NCBI GenBank assembly: GCA_039683515.1 | Contig: JBDKRG010000046.1 | Location: 1 to 49,321 of the forward strand | Length of the DNA stretch: 49,321 nucleotides | Direction of reading: 5' to 3' | Origin: JAJFUE01 sp039683515 | GTDB lineage: Bacteria > Sumerlaeota > Sumerlaeia > MVZB01 | Part shown: positions 1 through 8,750 of the stretch, piece after piece | Numbering within the stretch: position 1 is the stretch's first letter | Layout of the letters: each line of letters begins with the position of its first letter | Notes under the pieces: generated by a model | The model's input: the letters and a program-made list of their open reading frames with translations, nothing else | What the model was told of the DNA's origin: nothing | The model's database searches: none | Program-made: the position numbers and the translations under genes

Positions 1-331
1 GGAATTTGTGCGCATCTTGCATTCAAATTCGGCCGCTGCAGAGTCATCGACCCAACCGCCGGCACATCCCTTGAGAACCTGTTGGAACGTGTTTTATTGC
101 CGGATAACTTTTGTCACCGCCTCTAAACTGCTCATCCTTTTGGCTCTCATCCTTATAACCCCGCGATTCATCGCGGGGTTACTGGGGTTGGTGATTGATG
201 AGAGTGCCCAGGGTTGCACATCGGCGGGGGGCTCTCTTCCGTTTGCAAGAGGCTCCATAGTTTGCCAATTGAAGAGCAAGCTGAAGCTTGAACTCCGAAC
301 CGAAATTCCGTATTTGCACGACGAACATGTT
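1..331. other. Repeat-rich non-coding left edge
   Basis: No convincing gene is present. Bases 1-60, read on the minus strand, resemble 44,341-44,400: 18 bases are identical (12-29 against 44,371-44,388) and the match is looser around them. A nested hairpin lies at 145-204. A CCCAGGGTTGC half-motif near 210, also found in the REP cluster at 44.4 kb, completes a non-coding repeat region. An open frame at 8-463 runs antisense into the downstream gene and has no recognisable protein character. Confidence 0.6.
145..204. repeat. Nested hairpin element
   Basis: A perfect 11-bp stem (TAACCCCGCGA at 156-166 and its complement at 171-181) closes a TTCA loop. It is enclosed by a second pairing, CTCTCATC at 145-152 with GATGAGAG at 197-204. 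It lies in non-coding DNA beyond the 3' end of the minus-strand gene at 332-1000, so it could act as an RNA-stabilising or terminating structure or be a REP-type element. There is no clear T-run, so I do not call it a terminator. Confidence 0.55.
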
Positions 332-1000
332 TTACCCCTTCCGTTCGGGCAGATGGGTCAGAATAAAAAGCAGCGCCATCAGCAACAGCATCACGCCATC
401 AATGAAGAGATAGCAGTACAGCAATTGCTTCCAACCGAGGACGGCGCGTTGCGGCCACAATAGAAAATTCATGATCGTCCATACGAACAACGGCCCCAGG
501 ATCATCATGACGAATGCGGAAACAAGATGATCGGCCCACAACTCGTCCTTGAGATAACCCACCGCGAGCTTCTCCAGCCCTGAACGCATGATTCGCTCGA
601 TCTGCTTGAAGACCGCGCCGATCGCGATCAGGGACATGCCGCGCCACAACCCGCCGATGTTGATTTTTAAAAAGAGCCAGCCGAGCCGCTCGCCTCGCCC
701 GATCGGCCCCAGCCAGCGGTTCATCAAATGGATGAGCAGCAGCGAAACAAGAAACGCGGGGATCACCAGAGTGATCCACCGCCGCCACGGCAGTCCGGCG
801 AGAATATTGACGTAACAAAAAATCACCCCGAAAAAGGAAAAGAAAATCGGCAACGACAGGAAAAAGAGGGAAAGCTGCGAGATCCCGAGTTTCTGCTGTT
901 GCGCCATCACCGGAGCGCAAGCCGCGGCGATCAGCCCGATCAGCACGACCGTATAAAGCAGCTCCAGATGGCCATGGATTTTGCGGGACGGCGAGATCAT
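332..1000 (-). CDS. Polytopic membrane protein of unknown function
   Basis: Encodes 222 residues. Five to six hydrophobic segments are visible, roughly at 14-33, 42-69, 74-92, 114-130, 159-183 and 193-217, so this is an inner-membrane protein. A basic, amphipathic stretch around 131-155 probably faces the cytoplasm. I recognise no family motif and assign no function. The ATG is supported by GAGGA eight bases upstream. The gene follows the unknown anchored-protein gene at 1028-1660 after 27 bp on the same strand, so the two probably form a two-gene operon. Confidence 0.65.
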   Translation of the reverse strand: MISPSRKIHGHLELLYTVVLIGLIAAACAPVMAQQQKLGISQLSLFFLSLPIFFSFFGVIFCYVNILAGLPWRRWITLVIPAFLVSLLLIHLMNRWLGPIGRGERLGWLFLKINIGGLWRGMSLIAIGAVFKQIERIMRSGLEKLAVGYLKDELWADHLVSAFVMMILGPLFVWTIMNFLLWPQRAVLGWKQLLYCYLFIDGVMLLLMALLFILTHLPERKG

Positions 1001-1027
1001 GAAGAATCCTCAACAATGCGGAGCTGT

Positions 1028-1660
1028 TCATCTGAGAATCGTCTTGAGTTTCCTCAGGTCGGTCAGCATCTGCTTGTGCGCCTCGAATTCCTTCCTGGTT
1101 TGAGACTCGAACATGTCGACATGATAATCCATCGAAACATGCTGGCTGAACCAGATCGCACGGATTCTCGGGCTTTTATAGTTGTAATGAAGACTCATCA
1201 GGAATTCATAGACCTTGTCGACCCGGTATTTGCGGGCGATCTCTTCCTGCTCTTTCGTGACCTGACGCCCCTCGCCATACAGAAACGTACAGAGCTGTTT
1301 CGTGTCGTCCCGGATATAGCATCCCAGATATTTTTTCTGCGCGATAAAAGTGATGCTCACCGTTTCCTTGCCCATCGGGTATTCGAGTTGGCAAACCGAC
1401 AGCGCCTTGCCGTCGTAGTTGATGCCGTACCGGAAGCCGTCCTCGCTGAACGCGGGAATCGTCTGGTTTTCGCAGACGTTCAGGCACCCAAAGACGTTCG
1501 AGGTCGCCTCCGGTATTTTTACAATGCTGAAGCACGCGCCGTCGACATTCAGTTGCCCGGCGCTCGTCATGCCGTTGCGGCACAGCATGGCCACCTCGCA
1601 GAAAAGGACCAGCGCGAGAAACGCCGTGAGCCAGATGAGATAGATCTTCCCGTGCTTCAT
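1028..1660 (-). CDS. Membrane-anchored Cys-rich hypothetical protein
   Basis: About 210 residues from the ATG at 1660; a TTG 33 bases further upstream is in frame but less likely. Residues 6-26 form one hydrophobic segment after a basic start, giving a signal anchor or an uncleaved signal. The rest is soluble and should lie outside the cytoplasm. It holds about nine cysteines, several in close pairs (for example CLNVC), suggesting disulfides. There is no lipobox and no motif I recognise. It sits 27 bp upstream of the polytopic membrane protein gene and is probably co-transcribed with it. Confidence 0.6.
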   Translation of the reverse strand: MKHGKIYLIWLTAFLALVLFCEVAMLCRNGMTSAGQLNVDGACFSIVKIPEATSNVFGCLNVCENQTIPAFSEDGFRYGINYDGKALSVCQLEYPMGKETVSITFIAQKKYLGCYIRDDTKQLCTFLYGEGRQVTKEQEEIARKYRVDKVYEFLMSLHYNYKSPRIRAIWFSQHVSMDYHVDMFESQTRKEFEAHKQMLTDLRKLKTILR

Positions 1661-1753
1661 GCGCCGCAAGCCTCTACATGATTTATGGGACAATCATGGC
1701 GCCAGCGGCACTGTTTAATTTGGCCGATCGGGAGATCGGCGTTCCCGGGGGGC

Positions 1754-1789
1754 AAAAAAGCAGGCGCGGCGCCTTGGGAGCGCCGCGCC
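1754..1789 (-). terminator. Intrinsic terminator of lptB-hpf
   Basis: A perfect 10-bp GC stem (GGCGCGGCGC at 1763-1772 pairing with 1780-1789) with a seven-base loop is followed, on the minus strand, by six T (the A-run at 1754-1759). It lies about 40 bp beyond the hpf stop codon. Confidence 0.75.
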
Positions 1790-1827
1790 GGGGATGTCTA
1801 AATAACTGTGAATGCTAAGCGTGTTCT

Positions 1828-2199
1828 TTATGCTTCGAGGGCTTCCTCGGGTGCCTCAAGCGCCTCGCTCATTGTTTTTGCCTGGATGCTGGCCTTGTGC
1901 CGGCAAGCGCATTTCTTGTCCGACCGCTTGGTCTTGATCTTCCGCACCTGGGCTTCGACCTTGTCAACGAGCAGGTCGATGGCCTCAAGCGGCTGTTCGG
2001 CCGATACCGTTGCCTCGACCGAGATACTGCCTGCGCGGAACGTGCATTCGGCTTCGTAATGCAGCTTCTCGCGAGTCAACGTAATGCTCATCTCGTCGAT
2101 TTTCGTGCATAACCTACGAAGGCGATCGACTTTCTTGTCGATATACTGCCTCTGTTCTCCGTTGATGGTCATGTGGCGACCGGTGATTTGCAAAGGCAT
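1828..2199 (-). CDS. hpf: Ribosome hibernation promoting factor, short form
   Basis: Encodes 123 residues of the HPF/YfiA (RaiA) family, which binds the 30S decoding region and inactivates or dimerises ribosomes in slow growth. The N-terminal half has the family pattern: MPLQITGRHM, then a helix with IDKKVDRL and a strand ending in AECTFRAG. A second helix (EAIDLLVDKVEAQVRKIK) follows. The length fits the short form with a Glu/Ala-rich tail and lacks the dimerisation domain of long HPF. A strong AAGGAG lies seven bases before the ATG. It follows lptB by about 95 bp and is closed by an intrinsic terminator. Confidence 0.9.
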   Translation of the reverse strand: MPLQITGRHMTINGEQRQYIDKKVDRLRRLCTKIDEMSITLTREKLHYEAECTFRAGSISVEATVSAEQPLEAIDLLVDKVEAQVRKIKTKRSDKKCACRHKASIQAKTMSEALEAPEEALEA

Positions 2200-2295
2200 G
2201 GATGCACTCCTTTCCGGAGCGAATGCGATTTTGGATGATCATGGGCCGATCATCCGGCGAGCCAACAACTCTTAACGCTAACCCCACCCTCCTTG

Positions 2296-3063
2296 TCAGG
2301 ATTGATTGGACCGGTCATCCCCGACCGGTTGCATGTAGAAGCGCTCGCCCAGGTAGAGCTTGCGCACTTCCTCATCGTTGACCAGCACCTCGGCCGGGCC
2401 GTGGTGCAGAATCGTTCCCTGGTGGATGATGTAGGCGCGGTCGGTGACCGACAGCGTCTCGCGCACGCTGTGGTCGGTGATCAGCACCCCGAGGCCGCGG
2501 TCGCGCATCTGGAAAATGATCTCCTGCAGCTCCTCGACGCTCTTGGGGTCGACGCCGCTGAACGGCTCGTCGAGGAGCATGAACTTGGGCTCGATGGCCA
2601 GGGCGCGGGCGATCTCGACGCGGCGGCGCTCGCCGCCCGACAGCGTGTAGGCCATGTTCTTGGCCAGGTGCGCGATGCTCAGCTCATCGAGGATCTTGTC
2701 GAGCTTTTCCTTCTGCTGGGCGCGCGACAGGCGCGTCGTCTCGAGGATCGCCATCACGTTTTCCTCGACGCTCAGCCGCCGGAAGATCGACGTGTCCTGG
2801 GTCAGGTAACCCATGCCGGCGCGGGCGCGCTGGTAGAGCGGCAGGCGCGCCACGTCGTTGCCGGCCAACAGGATCTGGCCCTGGTCGGGCTTGACGATGC
2901 CGACGATCATGTTGAACGTCGTGGTCTTGCCGGCGCCGTTGGGCCCCAGCAGGCCGACGATCTCGCCGCGCTCCAGGTGCAGGCTGACGTTGTTGACAAC
3001 GCGGCGCCCGCCGTAAATTTTAATCAGTGATCGTGTCTCGAGTGATTCGGTCGGCGTATTCAA
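2296..3063 (-). CDS. lptB: LPS export ABC transporter ATP-binding protein LptB
   Basis: Encodes 255 residues. It is the cytoplasmic ATPase of the LptB2FGC complex that extracts lipopolysaccharide from the inner membrane. Walker A GPNGAGKT is at about 40-47, the ABC signature LSGGERR at 141-147 and Walker B FMLLDE at 161-166. The LptB-specific start of the nucleotide-binding domain (L-K-Y-G-R-R-V-V-N) and the YLTQDTSIFRRL segment separate it from branched-chain amino-acid ATPases. No in-frame ATG exists near the N-terminus, so I use TTG at 3063; a GGAG lies 13 bases upstream. In many bacteria lptB is followed by rpoN and hpf; here hpf follows directly and rpoN is missing. Confidence 0.9.
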   Translation of the reverse strand: MNTPTESLETRSLIKIYGGRRVVNNVSLHLERGEIVGLLGPNGAGKTTTFNMIVGIVKPDQGQILLAGNDVARLPLYQRARAGMGYLTQDTSIFRRLSVEENVMAILETTRLSRAQQKEKLDKILDELSIAHLAKNMAYTLSGGERRRVEIARALAIEPKFMLLDEPFSGVDPKSVEELQEIIFQMRDRGLGVLITDHSVRETLSVTDRAYIIHQGTILHHGPAEVLVNDEEVRKLYLGERFYMQPVGDDRSNQS

Positions 3064-3266
3064 GACCAGGCCCGCTCCAGCTGTTTCTACTGTTTCGCAT
3101 CGGCCTGAACATCAAAAACTTGAACGAAAAGGCCGCCCGGAGCATGCCGCCCCGTTAACTGAAATATCCTCTACTCATGCGGCCCGTGTCAAGGAACTAA
3201 GGCCGGCGCCGGGTTGGGTCGGCGACGGTTCCCGATCGCGCGGTTATTCGAATCGTCAATCAAAAA

Positions 3267-5456
3267 TCACTCCATCCGCTCCCACCCCGATCCGACCCCG
3301 CTGCGCGTGACGAACAGGTTCACGTTGGGGTGGAATTCGGTGTCCAGCAGGTCGTAGTCGCCACCGGCCATCAGCATGTGGCCGCCGACCGCCAGGGCAT
3401 CGATATAATAGCTCGGCCGGGGGTTGAAGCCGGTCAGGTTGCCGGTCGCGAGGTCGAACGACGCCAGCCGCGGCCGGCTCTGGCCGGCAACCGTCCAGAA
3501 CAGCCCCCCGATATACAGGGTGGATCCGTCGAGCGCCATCGCGCGAATATCCACATTGGGGGCCGGATTCCAGGCCTGCGCCGCGCCGCTCGACAAGGCC
3601 AGCCTGGCGAGGAAATTGCGCGCCACGGCCGTCGCCGACGCATTCGTGATGTTTTTGAAGCTCCCGCCGGCATACAGATACGAGCCGTAGGCGGCCACAC
3701 CCCAGACGACGCTGTCGGCGTCGGCCTGCCAGCCGCCGAGAGCCGCGCCGGTGCCGGCGCTGACGGCCGCCAGGTGCTGGCGGGCCAGCCCGCCGATATT
3801 ATGGAACTCGCCGCCGGCAAAGAGCGTGGACCCGGAGAGCGCCAGGCACTTGACGTTGTTGTCGGCGTTGGGATTGAACGCCGCCACGAGGGCGCCGGTG
3901 TCCTTGTTGATCGCGGCGATGTGGTTGCGGGCCTGGCTGTCGACGTTGTGGAACGTCCCGGCGAGGTACAGCGTCGTGCCGCTGAGCAGCATCGAGTCGA
4001 CGCGGCCGTCCACCTTGGCGTCGAGGCTTTTGAGCGCCCCGGAGTTCAGGTCGAACGCGGCCAGGCCGACCCGGGTCGACTTGTTGTCGATCGAACTGAA
4101 ATTCCCGCCGGCATAAAGGGTCGAGCCCGAGACGGCCATGACATTGACGCCGTAATTCATCGACGGCGCCCAATCCAGCAGGCGCCGCCCGTAGGAATCG
4201 AGGGCCGCGAAGTTCTTGCGCCACTTGCCGGTCACGCTGATGAATTCGCCGCCCACGTAGACGGCCGAGCCGTACGGCGCGACATCCCAGGCGTCGGCGT
4301 CGGGGTTGGGATCCCAGTCCAGGACGGCGCCCGTCTCCGCGTCGAGCGACGCCAGCCGGTTGCGCGTCTTGCCGCCGATGGTGCTGAAGCGGCCGGCGAC
4401 CAGCAACCTGGACCCGTATAATTCGATCGAATGGATGGAGCCGCTGTCGGTGTCGGCCTTCCAGGTGCTGATCGCCTTGCCGTCGGTCATGTTCAGCGCC
4501 GCCAGGCAGACGCGACTCTGGCCGCCGACGCTGCCGAAACTGCCGGCGACATAGATCTTGCCGTCGCCCACGGCCATGGATTCAACCCCCCAGGCGCCGC
4601 AATCCGGATTCCACGAGGCGAGGGCGGCGTTGCTCGCGCCGACGGCGGCCAGCCGGTTGCGCGTCGTGCCGCGGACCTGCGTGAATTCGCCCCCGAAATA
4701 CAACGTCGAGCCCGAGATCGCCAGGGCCTTGACGGTGCTGCTCGTGTCCGCGATCCAGCCGCTCAGCGGCGCGCCGTCGCTGGTGTTGACGGCGGCCAGG
4801 TGCTTGCGCGTCTGGCCGTGAACCAGAGTGAACTCGCCCCCCATGAACAGGGTCGAATTGGCGAACGCCAGGGCCCACACCGTATCGTTCGCCACCGGGC
4901 TCCAGGAGGTCGCGGTGCCGTCGGCAAGCTTCAAGGCGGCCACGCGGCTGTGCGCGCCGCCGCCGATCCCCTGGAAGTCGCCGCCGGCAAACACGATCGT
5001 CCCGACCTTCAACAGGCACCGCACCGAGGCATCCGCCCCATGGCTCCATGACGGGTCGAGCGTCCCGTCGGATTTGATATGCGCGATATTGGACCGCGAC
5101 ACGCCGCCGACGTGCTTGAACGACCCGCCGATCACCCACCCGCCCGCTCCGTCGCTGACCACCGCGTAAATGATCCCATCGACTTTGGGCAGCGACCCGG
5201 CCAGGGCGCCGTCAACGACGTTGATCCTGGCGCCGTGGCCGGTGTCCGGGCCGACATAGGTGAATTCGCCGCCCAGGTAGATTTTGTCGTTCCACTTGGC
5301 CATCGCATAGACGGTGCCGTTGGTGATGCAGGCGTCCTGAACCGGATACGGATAGGAGATCTGCGCGCGGGCGCTCATCGCCGACGCGAGAACCATCAAC
5401 ATGACAAGCGCCATGGCAAAAGCCCGGGCGCTCCTTCCGGCCGAATGAGCAGGCAT
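3267..5456 (-). CDS. Secreted beta-propeller repeat protein (DUF5122-like)
   Basis: Encodes 729 residues with a signal peptide (basic start, hydrophobic core about 12-28, cleavage likely after AMSARA). The mature part consists almost entirely of about 13 tandem repeats of roughly 50 residues. Each carries LYxGGxF, then a short turn, then R..LAA and a tG...W.P stretch. This fits the DUF5122/delta-60 type beta-propeller repeats found in secreted proteins of environmental bacteria. No catalytic motif, anchor or sorting tail is evident. The ATG has a CAGGAG seven bases upstream. It is a single gene by spacing. The function is unknown; surface binding or recognition is a guess. Confidence 0.8.
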   Translation of the reverse strand: MPAHSAGRSARAFAMALVMLMVLASAMSARAQISYPYPVQDACITNGTVYAMAKWNDKIYLGGEFTYVGPDTGHGARINVVDGALAGSLPKVDGIIYAVVSDGAGGWVIGGSFKHVGGVSRSNIAHIKSDGTLDPSWSHGADASVRCLLKVGTIVFAGGDFQGIGGGAHSRVAALKLADGTATSWSPVANDTVWALAFANSTLFMGGEFTLVHGQTRKHLAAVNTSDGAPLSGWIADTSSTVKALAISGSTLYFGGEFTQVRGTTRNRLAAVGASNAALASWNPDCGAWGVESMAVGDGKIYVAGSFGSVGGQSRVCLAALNMTDGKAISTWKADTDSGSIHSIELYGSRLLVAGRFSTIGGKTRNRLASLDAETGAVLDWDPNPDADAWDVAPYGSAVYVGGEFISVTGKWRKNFAALDSYGRRLLDWAPSMNYGVNVMAVSGSTLYAGGNFSSIDNKSTRVGLAAFDLNSGALKSLDAKVDGRVDSMLLSGTTLYLAGTFHNVDSQARNHIAAINKDTGALVAAFNPNADNNVKCLALSGSTLFAGGEFHNIGGLARQHLAAVSAGTGAALGGWQADADSVVWGVAAYGSYLYAGGSFKNITNASATAVARNFLARLALSSGAAQAWNPAPNVDIRAMALDGSTLYIGGLFWTVAGQSRPRLASFDLATGNLTGFNPRPSYYIDALAVGGHMLMAGGDYDLLDTEFHPNVNLFVTRSGVGSGWERME

Positions 5457-5636
5457 GGGCGGTCTCCTGAGACAAGATAATGGAATATCATGCAGACTGT
5501 GCGGCTTTTCTCAAGCGAATGCTCGCTCGGCCAGGCAAATCCTCGACCCGGAGCCGAACGCGGCGGGGAGCGGCGCCTCCAAACAGGAGCGCCGCGACGA
5601 CCCGGGCATCGTGACGTTTCGCGCCGGGCCGGCCGG

Positions 5637-6122
5637 TCATTTGGATTCGCGCCGGGTCTTCAGCTCGACGACCGTGCAGGCCAGGCCGCCCTCCATGGGG
5701 CTGCCGAAGCGGTAGGTTTCGACGTAGGGATGGCGCGAGAGCATCAGCCGGACGGCCTTGCGGACGGCGCCCGTGCCGTGGCCGTGGATGATCTTGACCC
5801 GGTCCAGGTGGCCGACGATCGCCTGGTCGACCGCCTTTTCGGCAACCTCCAGCGCATCCTCGACGCGCAGGCCGTGCAGGTCGACCTCATGGTAGGTCGG
5901 GGCGGCGTTGATGACGGGGCGCGCCGCCTTTTTGAGCGGCGGCTCGGGGGCCGGGGCCGGGACGATCCGGCTGAGCTTGACGACCCATTCCTGGTTGTTG
6001 AAGGCGACGCGGGCGCTCCGCTTTTTGGCATCGACCTCGATCACCCGGGCGACCCCGCCCATGCCGCGCACCTCGACCCAGTCACCGGGCTCGGGGCAGG
6101 GAGTGGCGGGCGGAGCAGTCAT
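5637..6122 (-). CDS. Smr-domain protein (MutS2 C-terminal-like)
   Basis: Encodes 161 residues. The N-terminal 55 residues resemble the small beta domain that precedes Smr in MutS2 (GDWVEVRGMGG, then a basic strand and a VKLSRI strand). After a Pro/Ala linker the Smr domain has its three hallmarks: DLHG at 81-84, HGHGTGAVR at 113-121 and a final GG.A.TVVEL strand at 145-154. Smr domains are DNA- or RNA-nicking nucleases. The ATPase part of MutS2 is absent, so this is a free-standing version rather than a MutS2. It is 43 bp downstream of comEA and probably in the same transcript. Confidence 0.85.
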   Translation of the reverse strand: MTAPPATPCPEPGDWVEVRGMGGVARVIEVDAKKRSARVAFNNQEWVVKLSRIVPAPAPEPPLKKAARPVINAAPTYHEVDLHGLRVEDALEVAEKAVDQAIVGHLDRVKIIHGHGTGAVRKAVRLMLSRHPYVETYRFGSPMEGGLACTVVELKTRRESK

Positions 6123-6165
6123 GGGACCAATGTAAGATGTAAAATGTAAAATGAGAAATGAGAAA

Positions 6166-6651
6166 TTACTCGATCAACCCGGCGGGCTGGTGGAATTTCG
6201 GGTCGTCGGGGGTGGGTGTTGGCGACGGAGCGCGCGGCGGAGTCCCGATCTTGAGGCGCGGCCTCAGCTTCTCGATCGTCACCGGGCCGATCCCCTTGAC
6301 CTCGTCGAGCTGCTCGATGGTTTTGAATCCGCCGAGCCGGTCGCGGGTCTCGATGATCGCCCGGGCCTTGACCGGCCCGATCCCCGGCAGGCGGTCGAGC
6401 TCGGTCAGGCTCGCCGCGTTGAGGTCGATGACGTAATCGCGCGGCGAGGCGACGTCCAGCTTCGCGCCGTCGATCGTGCCGCGGCCGTCGGCGTCGACCT
6501 CGCCCAGTTTTTCCCACCGGCCCTGGCCGGCCGAAACGGCGAGCGGCTCGGGCGCCTGCCGCCGCCACGCGTGGAACGCCACGCCGATCGCGATCAACCC
6601 CACGACGCCGATCAGCGCGTATTGCTCAGTGCGTGTGAGACCCGACGCCAT
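6166..6651 (-). CDS. comEA: ComEA-like helix-hairpin-helix DNA-binding protein
   Basis: Encodes 161 residues. One transmembrane segment at about 12-28 anchors it. A linker of about 45 residues and a double helix-hairpin-helix domain follow: the first hairpin is LPGIGPVKARAI, the second VKGIGPVTIEKL, preceded by the typical IDLNAASLTEL. This is the ComEA arrangement, a membrane-anchored receptor for double-stranded DNA in transformation. Many bacteria also have anchored HhH proteins of unknown role, so competence is not proven. No comEC or pilin gene is in the window. The Pro-rich tail is variable. Confidence 0.8.
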   Translation of the reverse strand: MASGLTRTEQYALIGVVGLIAIGVAFHAWRRQAPEPLAVSAGQGRWEKLGEVDADGRGTIDGAKLDVASPRDYVIDLNAASLTELDRLPGIGPVKARAIIETRDRLGGFKTIEQLDEVKGIGPVTIEKLRPRLKIGTPPRAPSPTPTPDDPKFHQPAGLIE

Positions 6652-6742
6652 GGACCACCCGTTCAGATTGACACCCGCGACGGCGTGCTTGATGTGGGTT
6701 TTTTATTCGGGGGAGAGCGAAAAATCCAGTGAAATATGCGCC

Positions 6743-7177
6743 CTACAGTCCGCAGATCCGAAGAAATACCCGGTTCCACCCCAGCCACGAGATCATCCCC
6801 GCGAACGTGCCGGCGATATTGAAGACTTCATCCAGGATCTCGAACGAGCGGTCGGGGGTCAGGCCCTGCAGGCATTCGAGGTAAAGGCCCCATACCGCCC
6901 CGATCGCGCCGACGAGCAGCACCGCCGCGCCGGTCGGCTGCCGGCCGCGCACCCACGCCCGCAGCAGCAGCCAGCCCAGGCCGGCATACATGGCGCCGTG
7001 GACGAGCTTGTCGGAGACGCGGATTTTCGGGACCTGGCTCGACGGCATCAGGCTGGCGACCATGATCGCCACGATGCACAGGGTCAGCGGGAGGGTGTAA
7101 TACCAAAGCGGATGCGCGTTGCCGTGGCGCTCGGCCCACCGGAGAAATCGCGCCGCAAGGTTGCCGTCAGTCTTCAA
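6743..7177 (-). CDS. VanZ-like membrane protein
   Basis: Encodes 144 residues with four predicted transmembrane segments (about 24-44, 57-72, 84-104, 120-134). The family pattern is present: DKLVH before the second segment, then E..Q (ECLQ, about 100-103), R, D and N..G toward the C-terminus. VanZ-like proteins are widespread and mostly of unknown role; in the vancomycin cluster VanZ affects teicoplanin resistance, which is not implied here. The TTG start at 7177 overlaps the end of the acetyltransferase gene by 11 bp, with AAGGG upstream, so the two genes are translationally coupled. Confidence 0.75.
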   Translation of the reverse strand: MKTDGNLAARFLRWAERHGNAHPLWYYTLPLTLCIVAIMVASLMPSSQVPKIRVSDKLVHGAMYAGLGWLLLRAWVRGRQPTGAAVLLVGAIGAVWGLYLECLQGLTPDRSFEILDEVFNIAGTFAGMISWLGWNRVFLRICGL

Positions 7178-7715
7178 TGGGGTTGCCCTTGAATGAAACG
7201 ATCTTGAATCCGGGGTCGAGCACGGCGATGGCGTTGTCGGGCAGGTCCTGGTCCACCACGGCGTTGGGCCCGATCTTGACGTTGTCGCCGATCGCGATCT
7301 TGCCGTAGAGCTTCGCGCCGGGGGCGATGTAGACGTTGTCGCCGATCGTCGGGCAGCCGCGACTCTCGCCGTGGCCGGCCACGCCGATCACCACCTGCTG
7401 CGAGACCGTGAACCGCCCGCCGATCCTGACCGCCGACGAAATGAAGATCCCTCCGTAATGCCCGATGTAAAACCCCGGACCGATCCGGGTGGAACGCGGG
7501 ATGTCGATCCCCCACACGGCCCGTATCATGAATGATAGAACATAATAGATCGGCAGCAGAAAGATTTGCAGCGGCCACGGCTTGCCGATGAGCCATTGCC
7601 CGAAGCGAAGCACCACGACGGCCTGCACCCCCGGCGCGCCGCAACAGGCCAGAAACCGGTTGAGCCGGCCGCCTTTGGCCATCTTCCATGTGCGCTGGAT
7701 GTCTTCTTTTAACAA
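7167..7715 (-). CDS. Serine acetyltransferase-like hexapeptide transferase
   Basis: Encodes 182 residues. An N-terminal helical part with hydrophobic stretches (about 45-68) is followed by a left-handed beta-helix of hexapeptide repeats: RIGPGFYIGH, VRIGGRF, TIGDNVYIAPGAKL and IAIGDNVKIGPNAVV. This arrangement is that of CysE-like O-acetyltransferases, including those that modify sugars in exopolysaccharide clusters. With no cysK neighbour, and a methyltransferase and GNAT/CelD-like gene nearby, a polysaccharide role is as likely as cysteine synthesis. The start is TTG at 7715; the AGGA of the upstream AT-rich repeat sits at the ribosome-binding position. Confidence 0.75.
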   Translation of the reverse strand: MLKEDIQRTWKMAKGGRLNRFLACCGAPGVQAVVVLRFGQWLIGKPWPLQIFLLPIYYVLSFMIRAVWGIDIPRSTRIGPGFYIGHYGGIFISSAVRIGGRFTVSQQVVIGVAGHGESRGCPTIGDNVYIAPGAKLYGKIAIGDNVKIGPNAVVDQDLPDNAIAVLDPGFKIVSFKGNPIED

Positions 7716-7744
7716 ATCCTAAATCCTAATATCGAAATCCTAAA

Positions 7745-7824
7745 TCCTAATTTCTAAATCCTAAACAAATTCGAATTTCAAATGATTTCCGTGTATTCGG
7801 CGCCTTCCGTGGTTGAAAATCAAA
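7745..7824. repeat. 80-nt inverted repeat, left copy
   Basis: This AT-rich block (CTAAATCCTAAACAAATTC, then ATGATTTCCGTGTATTCGG and CTTCCGTGGTTGAAAATCAA) recurs in inverted orientation at 8751-8830 with roughly 10% differences. The two copies bracket the methyltransferase gene. The outer part belongs to the dispersed TAAATCCTAA family also seen at 14.1 and 37.9 kb. Confidence 0.8.
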
Positions 7825-7837
7825 AATCCGCAATCGA

Positions 7838-8578
7838 TCACGTTTTCCTTTGGATGGTGAGGATCGTGACTCCCGGCGGCATGTTGTGGCGGGCGATCCA
7901 CCAGCTTTCGATCTTGTGGACGTTGATCAGAAGATTGTTGAGCCATTCGGGAACGACGATCGCGTCCGAGTGCGGCGGCCGGCGCGCGTGGCGCAGGTTG
8001 CGCGACAGCCTGACCGCCGCGGCGATCGGCAGGATCAGCGAAAAACACGGCGTGAGCCGCACCTTCTGCCAGCCTTGATGAAACAGGGCCCGGAATTCGT
8101 GCATCGTGTAGCGGCGCTTGTGGTGCAGCGAGACGTCGTGCGTCGACCACAGCAGGGGGTGCGCGGGGACGGTCGCCATCAGGAACCCGCCCGGCTTGAG
8201 GACGCGCCGCACCTCGGCGATGAGCGCGTGGTCGTCGGCGACGTGCTCGATCAGGTCGAACGCGGTGACGATGTCGACGCTGGCGTCGGCGAGCGGGATC
8301 GAGACCGCGTCGGCGCGGATGAGCTGCGCGAGGCCGCGCCCCCGGCAGAACGCGAGGGCCTCGGGGGCGATGTCGGTGCCGATCGCGTCGCCCTCGGCCT
8401 GGCGGCGCTTCAGGAACATGCCGGTGCCGCAGCCCAGGTCGAGGATGCGCGGCTTTCGCCCGCCGAAATGCGGCAGGATCTCGCGCCGCAGCAGGTTTTC
8501 GGTCATCATGAGCCGGCTCTGGAACCACCAGTGGCGATCCTCGAGCTCGAACATGGTCTGGTATTCGCAGGGCTCCAT
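7838..8578 (-). CDS. Class I SAM-dependent methyltransferase
   Basis: Encodes 246 residues. The SAM-binding motif I is DLGCGTG at 47-53. An acidic residue ends the next strand (GTDIAPEAL). AFDLIEH and the VLKPGGFLMATVP strand complete the Methyltransf_11/23 type fold. The N-terminus (FELEDRHWWFQSR) is typical of methyltransferases from sugar and polysaccharide clusters. The substrate is unknown. A C-terminal hydrophobic stretch near 185-200 could associate with the membrane. The gene stands alone between two 80-nt inverted repeats, so it may have been captured or could be invertible. Confidence 0.85.
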   Translation of the reverse strand: MEPCEYQTMFELEDRHWWFQSRLMMTENLLRREILPHFGGRKPRILDLGCGTGMFLKRRQAEGDAIGTDIAPEALAFCRGRGLAQLIRADAVSIPLADASVDIVTAFDLIEHVADDHALIAEVRRVLKPGGFLMATVPAHPLLWSTHDVSLHHKRRYTMHEFRALFHQGWQKVRLTPCFSLILPIAAAVRLSRNLRHARRPPHSDAIVVPEWLNNLLINVHKIESWWIARHNMPPGVTILTIQRKT

Positions 8579-8750
8579 TTGGGCTTGCGAGTAACCCCGA
8601 CTTCGTCAGAGGATATCGGGCGCTGTCCGGCGCCCGCGTCAAGCCTGTCATAATCCGATGCTCGCATGCAATCGCGGAGTGGCGGGGATTTCGGATTGCG
8701 GATTGCGGATTGCGGATTTGGGGAGCGAGAAACGCCGGATTTCGGAATGA

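Noticed and set aside
8..463. Open frame at the left edge
   Set aside because: It overlaps a better membrane gene on the other strand, crosses repeat hairpins and has no protein-like character.
2293..3030. Long open frame antisense to lptB, and many similar antisense frames opposite other genes
   Set aside because: High GC content leaves antisense frames open by chance; their translations are Arg/Ala/Gly-rich without family motifs.
5560..5595. GC hairpin GCGGCGC-CTCC / GGAG-CGCCGC after the Smr gene as a terminator
   Set aside because: It has a bulge and no T-run on either strand.
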